Notes: generated by a model from the letters alone, not told the origin. DNA of 64,000 bases from Celoporthe dispersa (GCA_016584495.1 WAID01000006.1:3410001-3474000), one strand, 5' to 3'. Counted from the stretch's first letter, positions 46,383-60,000 are shown. Numbers and translations are program-made.

Positions 46383-48150
46383 ATGAGGTACAATTTACTC
46401 CCTCTGGCAGCCACATTACTCGGCTTGGGAGGAGCTGCCACCCTTTCCCCAACCTCGAACACCACGGCTACGGCAACTGTTGTGCTCCCCGCCGGTACTG
46501 TCATAGGCTCCGTGGACTATGGCGTCGAGTTCTTCTGTGGCATTCCCTATGCCCAACCTCCAACCGGCTCTCTCAGGCTGAAGCCCCCTGTGCGCCTCGG
46601 GAATTTTGGTTTGGTCCAGGCCACTGGCGTCGGCCCTGCATGCCCTCAGATGACGGCAATCGATATCACACCACTCTTGGTCGAAGTGATTCTCTTGCCG
46701 GATGTCGAGGAAACCTTAGCATACGGATCGGCATCAGGTGACGAGACGGAGGACTGCCTGACCGTCTCGGTCATGCGGCCGCAAGGCACCACAGCTGATG
46801 CGAAGCTGCCTGTTCTTTTTTGGATCTACGGCGGAGGCTTCGAGACAGGCAGCCCTCAAATGTACAACGGATCGGTGCTGATTTCCGAGGCGGTAGCTCA
46901 GGGCAAGCCGATGATCATCGTGTCTGTCAACTATCGCCTTGGGGCCTTTGGGTTCCTGGGAGGCAGGGAGGTGCTGGCAGATGGGGTAGCCAACTTGGGT
47001 CTGCTCGACCAGCGTATGGGCCTGGAGTGGGTGGCGGACAATATTGCGGCATTCGGAGGCGATTCCAATGCGGTCACGATATGGGGTGAGAGCGCTGGCT
47101 CTATAAGTGTCTTTGATCAGCTTGCACTATTTGACGGCAACAATACCTACAAGGGCCGACCCTTATTCCGAGGTGCCATCATGGATAGCGGCAGCATTAC
47201 ACCCACGGAGCCAGTCGACGGCGCCAAAGCCCAGGACATTTTTGACACGGTGGTCGAAGCGGCGGGGTGCGCGGAAGCGGCGGCTTCAGCCAAGCTCGAT
47301 TGCCTGCGAGAGATCGATTACGACACGTTTCTGAGCGCATCGAACAGTGTCCCCACTTACCTGGGTTATGACTCCCTGGCCTTCAACTACGCGCCTCGGC
47401 CTGACGGTCAGATTCTCACTGCCAGTCCAGAAATCCTCGCTCAAAAGGGCAAGTACGCAGTGGTTCCAACGATCATCGGCAACCAAGAGAACGAGGTGAG
47501 CAAGCTGTCATGAAGCTTCTGCTTTATATTGAGTCGCGATGAAACTGATTAGCGCTCTAGGGTACCTTGTTCTCACTTTTTCAATCCAATATTACCACCG
47601 AAGCAGCGCTGGTCTCTTACCTCCATAATGTCTTTTTTTCACAACGCTACGCGAGAGGAGGTTGTAGGCCTCGTAGCTACCTACCCCAGGAATCCCGACA
47701 ACCCCGCCGGCATAGGCGCTGTCTCTTCTTACCTACCCAGAGTTCAAGCGGCTCGCTGCTATCCTGGGAGACTGGGAATTCACCTTTATGTCCCGGTTGT
47801 TCTTGGAGACATTCCCCGCTACAGCTCCAGCGTGGTCATACCGAGCGACATACGGAAATGGGACCCCAATCTTAGGGACTTACCACAGCACCGATATGCC
47901 TCACCTCTGGTATGATACCGATGATGTTAGTACGGCTATCCAGGATTTGTACATCTCCTTTGTGCACTGCTTGGATCCCAATAATTACGCGGCCAGTACT
48001 GCAACCGAATACTTAACTTTCTGGCCAACATGGCAAGAGAGCAATCAGTTGCTGGAGCTTGGAGCTCAGTCTACTCAGCTTATAACTGATGATAATCGAG
48101 TTGCTAGCTTTGAGTATGTTCGCGCTCATTTAGAAACCTTGCGCCTGTAA
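46383..48150 (+). CDS. Secreted type-B carboxylesterase/lipase (two frameshifts)
   Basis: Serine hydrolase of the cholinesterase/carboxylesterase family (PF00135). Exons 46383-47495 and 47561-48150 flank a 65-bp intron. A signal peptide (MRYNLLPLAATLLGLGGAAT) implies secretion. Conserved parts: FFCGIPYAQPPTGSLRLKPP, YGGGFETGS (oxyanion hole), the nucleophile in WGESAGS, the acid in NENEG-type sequence across the intron, and His in YHSTDMPHLW. The frame shifts +1 at the T7 run 47633-47639 and again +1 near the CCC at 47736-47738; the family sequence continues in the new frames each time. The exon sum exceeds a multiple of three by two, consistent with two insertions. It could hydrolyse esters of the cluster product or simply be a neighbour; expression and membership are open. 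Confidence 0.85.
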
Positions 48151-48480
48151 TTATACAAGTGAATTTGTTGATAAAAGATTGTGTAATATTATATGAAATC
48201 AAAAAATAATTAAAATTCAATTAAATCTTTTAGTTATATCATAAAATATTAAAATGATCAAAACAAATTGTATCTCTAATATAACGCATTTCAATAAACA
48301 GAAATGTATATCTTGAGTGCATTCGGGTCAGAAGCAATTCTTATCAGCTAATATAAATACTATTAGCTACTTCAAGCATCCAATTCCATTAATCTTGACA
48401 AAAAAATATTATTCTGATGTAATAAGCATTGCTATAGCTTAAGCATTCAACAAATGCACAAAGAGTTTATGCTGACAATA
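48151..48480. other. AT-rich transition into the transposon desert
   Basis: Base composition drops sharply after the esterase stop. A short sequence near 48305-48470 (ATCTTGA.TGCATTCG and CATTCAACAA.TGCACAAAG) recurs in altered form at 48722-48815, suggesting a small direct duplication around an LTR insertion. No gene. Confidence 0.45.
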
Positions 48481-48481
48481 G

Positions 48482-48670
48482 TTGTTATAGCCCATCCAAC
48501 ATGCAAGTCACACGAAAGGCTACGCCAACAGCAGGGCCGGAAAAAGATATACTGCTTGCGCAGCCAAGCATATCGCTTGTCTATAGAAAAGCGACGAAGT
48601 CTATTAGACTTCATTGAGACCTCCATACAAACATGCACAGATTATTTCATTTACATAAATTAAACTTAAA
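48482..48670 (+). repeat. Solo LTR-like fragment related to the Gypsy LTR, little RIP
   Basis: It starts TGTTATAGCCCATCCAACATG, close to the Gypsy LTR start TGTTATAACCTATCCAACATG, and keeps high GC. The 3' end is unclear. Confidence 0.5.
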
Positions 48671-48816
48671 TAAAAACCTGAAATTAGATTTTATTGATAG
48701 TTTCTAGCCAGAATAAAGAAAAAGAAATATCTTGAATGCATTCGAGTCAGGATTGCAGTGAATTGCTGTAATGAGCACTGCTGTAGCCTAAGCGTTCAAC
48801 AAGTACACAAAGTGTA

Positions 48817-49891
48817 ATGAGCACTGCAGTAATCCGAAGATTCCTAAATACCAATTGGATTTATACTAGCAAGAAAGATATCAAAAAGCATTAAATCCTT
48901 AAATACAGAACCATGCGAATCCTAATAAGCCATGCAAATATTCACTGCCTTTAAGGCTATTCAATATATAAGACTGAATACTTAGATTAACAACTGAAAA
49001 GCTATATACTGAATCTATCTATTAATAATAAATATATCCTTATATATCTAGCTTTTCAGTTTAATAAATATAATAGATATTTATCTTATCTATTATTAAT
49101 AGATATAATAAATATCTATCTTATCTATCAATAATCCTAATTCTGGATTATATAATTCTTTTTCTCTACTGCTTTTATATCTAGATTCTGCTAGTTTTCT
49201 ATATCTTGCTATTAAGCTATTTTATTTATAATCTGCATATTAGATAAATTATAATATTATCTTTTTCCTATTAATTATTATCTCTAATAATCTTTTATAA
49301 ATAATCTTTATTTTTCTAGTATATTATTATGCTTTCCTAATCAAGATATTGCATAGAGTTATTGCTTTTTATATATCAAAATCTCATTTTTCTCGCCAAG
49401 CTTTTATTCTTACTACTATTATATTTTGCAGCTCTTTTTCTCCTATGCTTTATTCCTATTGCAAAGATTATAAGCTAAGTACTAAATATCGCATTAATAA
49501 TTTCTCTTTTTATTATTGCATCTATATCTATTTAAATTTGTCTAACTATAATTACTATAGGCTTTCTCTTAAATAGCTTAATTAAATTACTGCTAAGTAT
49601 TGCTGCCTAAAAAAAGAATTGGAAATAATTGAGAAAAAAGCTATTATCTTAAATACGAAAATTCTTTATTTGCGGAAATAGAAGAAGTTATAATATAAGA
49701 AGATAATATAGGCAATTTATTATAATATTAATAATTTGGAGAAATTGAAATATATAAAGCAGGAAAAAGCTGAAACTAAATATATAGTTATTAAAAATGC
49801 TAATTGGAATATTAAGATTTTAGTATTCAAGAATTCTTTGCTTAAAGAATATTTAGATCTATTTTTACAAAGAATTAAAGAAATTAATTAG
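48817..49891 (-). mobile_element. Reverse-oriented 3' end of a second Gypsy copy, truncated
   Basis: 48817-49045 is the reverse complement of the end of the Gypsy LTR (TGTAATGAGCACTGCAGTAATC and so on). Behind it, 49349-49891 on the + strand carries a relic of the same zinc/coiled-coil frame seen antisense in the 31566-39231 element (YCIYIYLN..., then KKELEIIEKKAIILNTKILYL). So this is the 3' part of another copy in minus orientation, cut at 49892 by the next LTR element. Confidence 0.65.
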
Positions 49892-50248
49892 TGTTGGGCG
49901 GCTGAAGTATACGGTGCATTGCAGATATATTACGAGGGATGCTCTCTCTTCGAAGAAGAAAGAGAAACGATATCTATCCTAGATATATATATAGTTGTCA
50001 GGAGCTGCAGGAGAATACAAAGTGAATTCACCATGCATTCCATGGTGAATGCACCACGCATTCTCTGGTGAATTCACCATACATTCCATAGTGAATGCAC
50101 CACGCATTCTCTGATGAATTCACCATACATTCCATGGTGAATTCACCATACATTCACTGGTGAATTCACTACGCATTCAGTGGTGCATTCACTATATATC
50201 CTATGGTGAATGCACCACCAAGTGATGATGAATGATGCGAGTGCATCA
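49892..50248. repeat. LTR copy A with about nine 23-bp minisatellite units
   Basis: 357 bp. A unique head of about 140 bp is followed by units of the type GTGAATTCACCATGCATTCCATG from about 50029. The units are internally palindromic around GAATTC or GAATGC. Confidence 0.75.
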
Positions 50249-53200
50249 ATTAGTTTATTATAAATCTTAGTTTATTTAATATTATAAATTCTGAGAATAT
50301 AGATATTAGTTTTTCTATAAGCTTATAATTTTTAAATAAATTTGCTATCTCTAATTTTTATTCTAAGCTAAAGCAATCTTTTTTAATCTATAAAAGTATT
50401 ATTTTGCTAATATTTTTAAATTAAATCTTTGCTAATATTAGCTAGTTTTTTTATAAGCTTTCGCTATTATTATAGCTTTTCTATTTAATAAGATATTAAT
50501 ATTCTTTTCCTTTTTTATATATGCTTTGAATCTCTTTTATTTTCTATTATTATTCTTTATTTGGGATAATATTATTATTATATAAGAATTTTGCATTAGA
50601 TAATATTAATTTGAAAAGTAATATATAGAAGATTGAATATAACTTTTAATATAGTATTGCGAATTCGTAATTAATTAGCAAGATCTTATATAAGATTTTA
50701 AAGAATTCTAGTTTCTTATAATTTAATTTATTATTAGATTTTATAATTTTAATATTTTTGCAAATTAGATAAACTTTATTTCCTTTTTATAGAATTAGTT
50801 TCTCAATTCTCTTAGAATCTGCATATCAAGTTATATATTCTTAGATAAATATAAATTCTGATTATAATCTTTCTCTAATTTTTCTAAATTTAAGCGCTTT
50901 TTTTTCTATAACTTCTGTATTTGCTTTTAGCAATACTTTGTAATAAGCTATTGAATTATATTTATAGAGTATATAGAATAATAAAATTTTTATAATATTA
51001 ATATCTGCACTATTATATGCAAATTGTATTAATAATAGTAATTCAATCTAATTATTCTGCTTTTAATTAATATAATATTTAAGATATTATTTTATAATTT
51101 AGTTAATTTATTTTATTTATTTATCTATTTGCAAATAAAATGCAATTGATATCTTATATATAGCTTTAAGCTATTTTATAAGCAATATCTAGAAATTTGA
51201 TATAAACTTTCTATTTTTATCTAAGATAAATTCTTATAATATTTTATAATTAGCTATTATAATTTTAAAAAATATATATGCAAATTCTTCTATTATATTG
51301 CTTTCTTTATAAAGTAAGAAATAAATATATTTGCTTAATTTGCAAATTATTATTAAAATATTATCAAATTATATTTTAGTTAAGAGTTTTTATAAAAAAA
51401 ATAGCTTAATAATAAAGTCTAAGCTAATTGATTGCTAAATAGCTATAAATATTAGTAAAGATTGCAATAATCTATAAAGCTTATATTATTCTGCTTTATT
51501 TTTCTTATAATTATTGCATATTTTAAAAATATTTTTTATTCTTTTCCTAAATCTTAAAAAAGTCTCAATATTTCCGAATTCTTTTATAAATTGCTCTAAT
51601 TTTTTAATATCTATATATAGGAATATTATATATATTTCTAATATATTTGTCTTATTCTATTAAAGTTATATTTTCTAGATTCTTTTTTTAATATATAATT
51701 CTAAACATTATATTAATTTTCTATATTTATACAAAATTGCTATTCTTATTTATATTAAAGAGTATCTATTTTTTAATCTCTATATCTGATTGAAAGTCTA
51801 ATTATTTGCTAAAAGCATTTGCTTTAATATTTTCTTTTTTTATAATATAGATAATCTTAATATCAAACTAAGAAAGAAATTCTGCTTATCGAATTTGTTT
51901 TCTATTAAGAATCTTAATTATTATAAATATTGTAAAATTCTTATAATCTATAAATATCTTAATTGATAATATTGCTTCGATTAGATAATATTGCTATTTC
52001 TAGAATATATATACTATTGCTATAAATTTCTTATCTAGAATCCTATATTGTAATTCTAATTTGCTAAATTTTTTTAAAAAGTTTGCTATAAATCTTAGCT
52101 ATTCTTAATTATCTCTTTGGATTAATTCTGCGCTATATCTATATTCTAATATATTTAATACAATTTCGAATTCTTATATTAGATTAGCTTTTTTTAAGAA
52201 TTGAGGCTTTTATAATCTTAGCTTTAATAATTTCAAAAGCTTTTTATTCTTTCTTATTTTATTAAAATATTTTGCTTTTCTTTATTAGATTTGTTAATAG
52301 TTTGGCAATTATTAAGTAATTGCTAATAAATTATTAATAAAAGTTTGCATATTTAAAAAATATTCTAATATTTTTTATTATTTTAGGAATTAGCTAATTG
52401 CGCAAAGCTTTGATCTTATCTTTTTATATTTATATATAGCTTAGCTTAATAATATATCTAAAATAATTAACTTTTTAAATATAAAAATAGCTTTTGATTA
52501 ATTCTATAAAAAGTTTATTATCTTAAAATATTTATAAAACTATTTATATATATTTCCTATATTTCTTATAGTTTTTAAAATAAATAAGAATATTATTAAG
52601 ATATGCGATAATGAAAATATTAAGATATTTGCATAGAATATAATTAATTATTTCTTAGAAAAATACTAATATATTAATTAATTCAAAAAGTATAATCTAG
52701 TATTCAAAATATTTATAGCAAATTCTGAAAGCTATCTTCCATTCTTTTTTCTTTCTTAATGCATATATAATAGTAATCTTTTTTAAGATTGAATATTATA
52801 AACTATTATATACTATATAATTGATTTTTAAGTTTCTTAATAAGCAGTAAAGAGTATCGATTCTTAATAATAATATTATTAAGCTGCTTATAATCTATAT
52901 AAAGCTTAAGCTTATTATTTTTCTTAAGTACAAATATTATAAAGTATTTTGCTAGAAATTGTAAGAATCTGATATATTTTTATTTGAAATTCTTATTCAA
53001 ATATTTTCTGAATATTTCAAATTCTATCTTATTCAAATTATAAATTAGCTTAAATCTTAATTTAGTCTTTTTCTTTTAGAGGGATTTTATAATCGAATAA
53101 TTTATATTCTAGAAGTCTATTTTTAAACTTTTCCGAAAATAATTTTATAAATTTTTGATATTTTCTTAGAATTTTCTTGAATATTAGTATAGGTTTTTCC

Positions 53201-53597
53201 TTAATTTCTACTATTTAGAGAAATAAGAAATATTATTAAGCATTCTTTTTCTTATTTTAGAATATTTTCAGATAGCTTCTTTATAAGCTATTAGTTATAT
53301 TAGATTTTGATTATTCCTTTTCCTTTATTAAGCAATCCAAATTAATATTTATAATTTATTATAGCTTATTAATTCCTTTTCTTAAAGAATTAATCTCTTT
53401 ATAATTCTAAAGTCTATATTTATTATTTTATAATATGCTTTTTCTTCGCATTTAGCTATTATTTATTATTATATATAATTCGTTTTTAATCTTTTTTTAT
53501 AGATTTAAAGATTCTGCAATCTTTCTTTATAAGCTATTGATCTCTACTGATTTGGAGATATATATAGATCTATTTGAATACTTTTTCCTTAGATTAT

Positions 53598-54001
53598 TGT
53601 TGGGCGGCTGAAGTATGCGGTGCATTGCAGATATATTACGAGGGATGCTCTCTCTTCGAAGAAGAAAGAGAAACGATATCTATCCTAGATATATATATAG
53701 TTGTCAGAAGCTGCGGGAGAATACAAAGTGAATTCACCATGGTTACACTTGGTAAATTCACCCAGCATTCGCTGGTGAATTTACTATGCATTCTATAGTG
53801 AATGCACTATGCATTCTCTAGTGAATTCACTATATATTCCATAGTAAATGCATCATGCATTCGCTAGTGAATTCACTATACATTCCATAGTGAATTCACT
53901 ATATATTCATTAGTAAATTCACTATGCATTCAGTAATGCATTCACTATATATTTTATGGTGAATGCACTACTAAGTGATAGTGAATGATGCGAATGCATC
54001 A
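53598..54001. repeat. LTR copy B with about eleven 23-bp minisatellite units
   Basis: 404 bp, the same head as copy A and the same unit, with about two more units; this accounts for the 47-bp length difference. Several CAC to TAC/TAT changes are visible, as RIP would produce. Confidence 0.75.
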
Positions 54002-57000
54002 ATTGCTAGCCCTTTATAGCTTTTATCTGCAAAAGAAATATTTTAATAAAAAGAAATATATTGAGAGATTATTTTTAGTCTTGCTATAGGTATGAGTTGG
54101 ATAGCCTAAAGGGGTTGCTAATCTTTTGGGCTTATATTCCTATATAAGATCAGAGTATCTACTCTTCAGTTTATATTCCGAGTATTATACAAAAGAAACT
54201 ATTCTATTATCTGTATTATTTGCAGCACTTAATACTGATCAAGTATTTTGCATTGATTCATATCTGCTATAAGCGCTATAGATTTGTAATATAAGAAAGT
54301 AAAATACTAAAAGCAAAACTCTAACTTTATTTTCTTGATTTCCCTATCTGAATTTATAGCTTATGCATTCTCTTTATTTCCTTAGAGCTAATATAGACAA
54401 AGCTATAGCTGCATTGATTAGCAGATATCTGATCAAATGCTTTAGAGATAGGTTATCATTTCTATATTCTAATAGGAAATAAATGCTAATGAGATCTTCT
54501 AGTGAAAGTTAGCCAATATAAATATATTCAGTTAATTATGATAGCTTTCTATTCTGAATTGGTAATTCAAAAGGGAAAATATGGCTGAAAATATACGAGA
54601 TAAAAGAAATTCGAGACTTTTAATTAGCATAGATATAATTAGTAACTATACAGTAATTAAAAATATGCTAATCTTATATCTGATTTCTTGATTATAGCTT
54701 ATCAAAAGTGAGATATAATAAATTAATAGTGAATTTAACTATAGCAAAAGGAAATCTGAGAACTTGGACTAGTATAGATATAGTTAGTAATTGTGTAGTA
54801 ATTAGAAATATGCTAATCTTATATCTTCCTTTTTGATTATAATCTGTCAAAAGAGGGTTTATAGAGAATTATTGTTGAATTTATCTATAATAAACGATTT
54901 TGGTATCTTTATTAGATATTTCTGATTTTATCAAGTTTTTTATAAGAGAGACTTATCCTATATATAAATATTCTTCTCTATCTTATATATTGAAAGCTCA
55001 AAGGCTGTAGCAATTTTTTTATTTATAATCCTATCTATAATAATGCGATAATTATCAGCAGTTAGGAAGAAGGATTTGATAAAGCTTTTAGTATCGAGAT
55101 ATCAGTCAATGGCGATTAGCTAGTGCTTGCATTCTCAGATTGCTTCTAGAGTAAGGACTCGCTAGCAATTGGCTATTTACTTATTGAAGATCTTCTAATA
55201 GTCAATTTGACTATTATTCTCGATTTGAATTTCTTTGATAGATTTGAAATCCTAATTGCATCTTAATATATGAATTATAATGAAATTGATACTTATGCTT
55301 TGAGTTATAGCTTTCTTTATATTTATTTTAGCTAGCTTATTCTTAAATTTGCAAATCTAATATGCGATATCTATTATAAAAATATAGAAGATATTGGATA
55401 GATTGCTAGCTATAGTAAAATAGCCAATACTGCTATTTAAAGGATAGGTGAATTAGGAGATAGGATCTCTAATTGCGATAGCAGATTTCTCTTATATAAT
55501 AGAGATATAGCTAAAGAAAGTCTTATATTAAGCATTAGTTTTAGCTATCTATTTAAAGTATATATTCTTTTCTTATATATTAGGAGGAATAGTATTTATA
55601 GTTATAAAGACTCTTAAGCTAGGAAGCAAGCTTGCATTCTAGAATGGGTTAGCTGGAATTCGATTATCGAAGAGCTGCTCGATGGGATTATTGAGAAAGA
55701 GATTAGAGAGAGATTAAGACTTGATCTCCTCTAGATCGTTATCTAAGTTGGCTTAGCTGCGCTTGCGGCTAAAAATAGTGAAGTTCTTTGCTATTATAGC
55801 TGAAAGAGTAAGGGCTAGCTAAGATATACTAATCTCTGATTTGCTTATAATAGCTAGAATAGGATAAATAGTTTTTGCTATTTTCTTCTATATAGCGAGA
55901 GTATTATAAGGCGCTTAGCAATTGTAAGCTATTATAATCTTTGCTAAATTAGCAATATAATAAATTGCGTTTAGCTTATTGTTTTTAAATTGCAGCTAAG
56001 CAATCTCTATAATCTTATTGTCTATATAGATAAATTGGCTTTTGCGATTACGAGATTGGTTAATAGATCAGCTTATAATGTCTTATTGGATATATTGAGA
56101 AGAGGAAGAAGTAAAAAGAGCAAAGATTAGCTTATCTGTATAGAAGATATTCGCAATAAGTTCGAGTGCTTATATAGAAGAATTACTATTTATATTGCTT
56201 ATTAATTTTTCTTTATTACTTTTATCTTTATTCTTCTCTTCTATAAATATATCTGGATTGAGATTCTAGCTTCGATAGATTGGGCTAGCCTAATTTATTC
56301 AGATAGGAATCGAATAATCTCTAATATATTTCTTAGCTTGCTCAATTATAATAGAGCAGCTAATTAATTAATAATCTAATTCTAATTATGGAATATAGAT
56401 ATTGAATTTGATTTCTTAATTGATAAGATTTGTATAGCTTTTATAGATAATAGTCTTTCAAAAGGCTTTAGTATAAGCAATCTGCTAGTAGAGGAAACTG
56501 CTTAGGTGGTTTTTTGTTATATAGATATTCTTATAGATCCAATTCTCTTCTCCGAAAAGATAGAGGGTCTAGCAGTAATTATCGATTATAAAGCAATTGT
56601 ATAGTAAAGCTTTATAAATATGCTTAGTATATTCTATAATGCGACTATGCTTGCATTCTTATTCTATAGGATCCTAGAATATAGAATATAATATTGTATA
56701 AAAGTTAGGCATATTATATATTATTAGTTGTTAATAGATCTTTGCAATATAAAGATAGAAAGGCAGATTTATAGGATAGCTTTATGCAAATTTGATAATA
56801 ATCTATATAATCTTTGAGCGCGAAGTATTCAGGATAAAAAGCTGATAGATGATAGTTCTAATAGGAGAGTATAGAGCAAGAAATATCGAAAAGAAAAGAT
56901 TATAATTATAAGGGTATGTATAGTTGAAAAATATAGTAGTTTGCTAATAGATAGTTGATAATGATAGCAAAAGGATATATAGTGAATTTGTAAAAGAAAA

Positions 57001-60000
57001 TGCGCATATTATAGGCAGATATAATAGAGAATAAAAGGCTTAATAGGATTGTAAAATCAATCTAAATGATTTCGTAGTAAATTTATTATTGCTTAGAAAC
57101 TAGGCGTAATAATATCTTTTATAATTGATTTCCTTTATTTACTATTTGGGATAAAATTTGTGGATTTTCGTTTTTGTGCAATCTTTTTTGTCTATGGAAT
57201 ATTGAATTTATCTGCAATTTACTTAGCTTAAGCTTTATTATCGCAGATCATCAATAAGATTTAGCTTTATCTCTAAAGCGCTCTATTAGGCTTATCTTCT
57301 TATCGAATTCTTAGATTAATCTATTGGCTGATAAAGCATTTTTTGGCATTTATATATTGAATTAGCTTAGATATTTTATCTATTTTACTAGATATTCGGT
57401 TTTTATAAATCTATATCTATATTTCTATTTATAGTAGCTAATAATTCTTTCCAGTTTATAATAATAATAGTCTTCTCGATATTTGTCTATATCTAAGTTT
57501 TTATCTATTTTCTCCGAATCCTAGTATATTGGATCTTATTTATAGGGATTGCTTTATAGTAGGCTTATAATTAATAATTGAGTAATAGAAATTATTGAAT
57601 ATATATTTATATATAAGAGTAATTTGAGTTTATATACTAGATTTCTAATCTTCTTTATTATTTGAAAGAATCCTATCTATTATTAAGAGTATTTTCGTAA
57701 TAGATTGCTTGGAAAAAGTAACTATTTCCAATCTAGATATATATCTAGTTTTGGAACTAAAAAGAGATTTATTTATATTATTTATTATACTGCCGTTTTG
57801 CAGCTATTTGCACTTTAGCAATTGCAAATTATGCTTTCTCCTAGAAGATATCTCTGGCTAGCTCTAATATATTATTTGCTATCTATATATTCGCTATTGG
57901 ATTAAATCTATACAGAATTTGATTAGCTGAATATTTGATAGTTCGATAGTATATATTATTCAGATTGAATTGCAATATTAGTATAGCTTCAATTTACTTA
58001 ATATTTGGATTTGCTGCAAAAAAGTATCTTATTGCTAATTTAACTATTCGATTCTTGATTTCAGATTGCTTATTGATTTGAGAATGCTAAGCAGTAGAAT
58101 AGGCTAGCTTAATATTTATAGCTTCCTATAATACTTTCTAGAATATTAATAAGAACTTAGTATCTTTATCTGAGATAATTTTCTATAGAATTCCCTAGTT
58201 AGAGAGATATAGCAATTTGCATATGATTTTTGCTTAATCTTTTGCAATATAGATTGCATTTCTTAGAATAATTATAATAGCTTTGGAAAATTTGTTAATA
58301 ATTATAAGGAAAGTATCTAAGAAAGATATTTTTATATATGCTTATATAATATTTGCAGCTAATATTGCTAATACTCTAGTTATAAAATCTATAGTAATTG
58401 TATAAAAGGGAATTAGAGAGGTTAGAATTGATTGCATTTTATTAAAAAGTAACTGATTATTATTGCTATTTTCCTAGCATATTCAGCAAATAGAAATATA
58501 TTTATCAATTTTAGTATAGTAGTATTTGATAATCAGATAATTAGTAAGATTATGCTAGATTTGATCTGCTCTAAAATAATATTTATTATTATATATATTT
58601 GCAATAAATATTATAGCTATAATATTTGGAATGCATAATCGCTATTTGCTATTAAAGTCTTAGAAATATAGCAGCTTATTAATATCTTTTGCAAAGAGTA
58701 ATTTGGTTTTACTAGTCTATTTATCTAGTTATTATAGGATTCTTACTTATTCTGGATAATCAGAGTATTTTTCCTTAATCTAGGTTTTTATAAGTTCGCT
58801 TATGCATAATTTGGATATAATATAAATAAGCTTATTCTCTCAGATTTTGTCTAGTATTTTTTTATCTTCTATAGATTATTAGATAAAAGATAATCTAGAT
58901 ATTATATTTGCTAGAATATTTGATTTGCTTAGAATATAGTAGGCTTCTAAATTGAATTGATTTAAATATTCCAAAGCGAATATGAGTTTGAGATTCGCTT
59001 TAGTTTTATTTATAATATTCAAAGAAATAAAATAGATAATATCTATAGTAGCTATATAGTCTATTAAAATATAAATTAGCTTAGCTTAATTCGATCTAAT
59101 AATAGTTTGTAATTTTCGAATTAGTTAGACTAAATAAGCTATTTTCAATTCTATAAGCTAGTATTTTTATTCTGCAGTATTAATAGTCTTGCTAAAGTAT
59201 AATATGAGTTGGATGGCAGTTTTTGATATTGGAGAAATATTATCCTATATATAATCAGATGCTAATTGAAAAATGATTTCTGAAAATCCAATTTCTTTAG
59301 AGATATCCAACTATATAAATAGTAATTTATTTAGATCTTAGTGAAAGAATACGTTTTTGGCTTCTAAAGCAGTCTTGAGATTCTTAAAGCTAGCCTACTC
59401 TTTAATAATAGATTCAAATATTGCTTTTGAAGTATATCTCTTTCGCTTTTGACTTTTAGATAGATAATTATTATCATATGCAGCATGCAATATCTTCGTC
59501 TTTCTTTTTTGCAATAAGTCTATCTATTAGCTGAATTTTGGAATTAGATAGCAAAGCTATCTAGTAAAGCTAATGAATTTCTCCAAATATTGCAAGGTTA
59601 TTGGAAACTTAAGATCCTATATAGCTTATAATTATTGCTTTGTATTGCAAATGCCCAAAGTATCTATCTTGAAATCTAAAAAATATACTGATAGGTATCT
59701 AATAAACGATTTGGATTTAGATAAAGTAATGCATTTAATAGTAAATAGATTCAGAATAGATCTCAAATACTAGAGATATTCCTTTATAGTAAATAAATAA
59801 ATAATAATATTATTAATAAATATAGTATAGAAATATTTATATAGCTGTAAGAGTTAGTCTATAAATTGCTAGATATATAGTAGTAAATTCCAGAATTCTA
59901 TAATTGCAATATTAAGTCTTTCCTGCCTTCGGTAATTAATGATTATGAATTGATTATAATAAGCAGAGTATATTAGGAACTAGTAAAAGAATGATTGTAT

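Larger units (their letters stand above)
49892..54001 (-). mobile_element. Second Gypsy-type element with minisatellite-bearing LTRs
   Basis: Two direct repeats, 49892-50248 and 53598-54001, both begin TGTTGGGCGG and end TGCATCA on the + strand. The interior is extremely AT-rich but on the minus strand still reads Gypsy pol fragments: a reverse-transcriptase block near 53000-52850, RNase H-type LDKKFIAIVYIF near 52040-51990, and FDIKIIYI near 51850, closely resembling the element at 31566-39231. Candidate target sites (ATTAG before, ATTGC after) match only in part. RIP-type stops occur throughout. Confidence 0.7.

Noticed and set aside
50029..50248. Regular short repeats that look like a CRISPR array
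   Set aside because: Units are contiguous 23-bp minisatellite copies with no unique spacers, lie inside an LTR, and the genome is fungal.
59573..59773. 66-codon + strand open frame
   Set aside because: It sits opposite a minus-strand Gypsy pol remnant and has the composition of RIP-degraded DNA.
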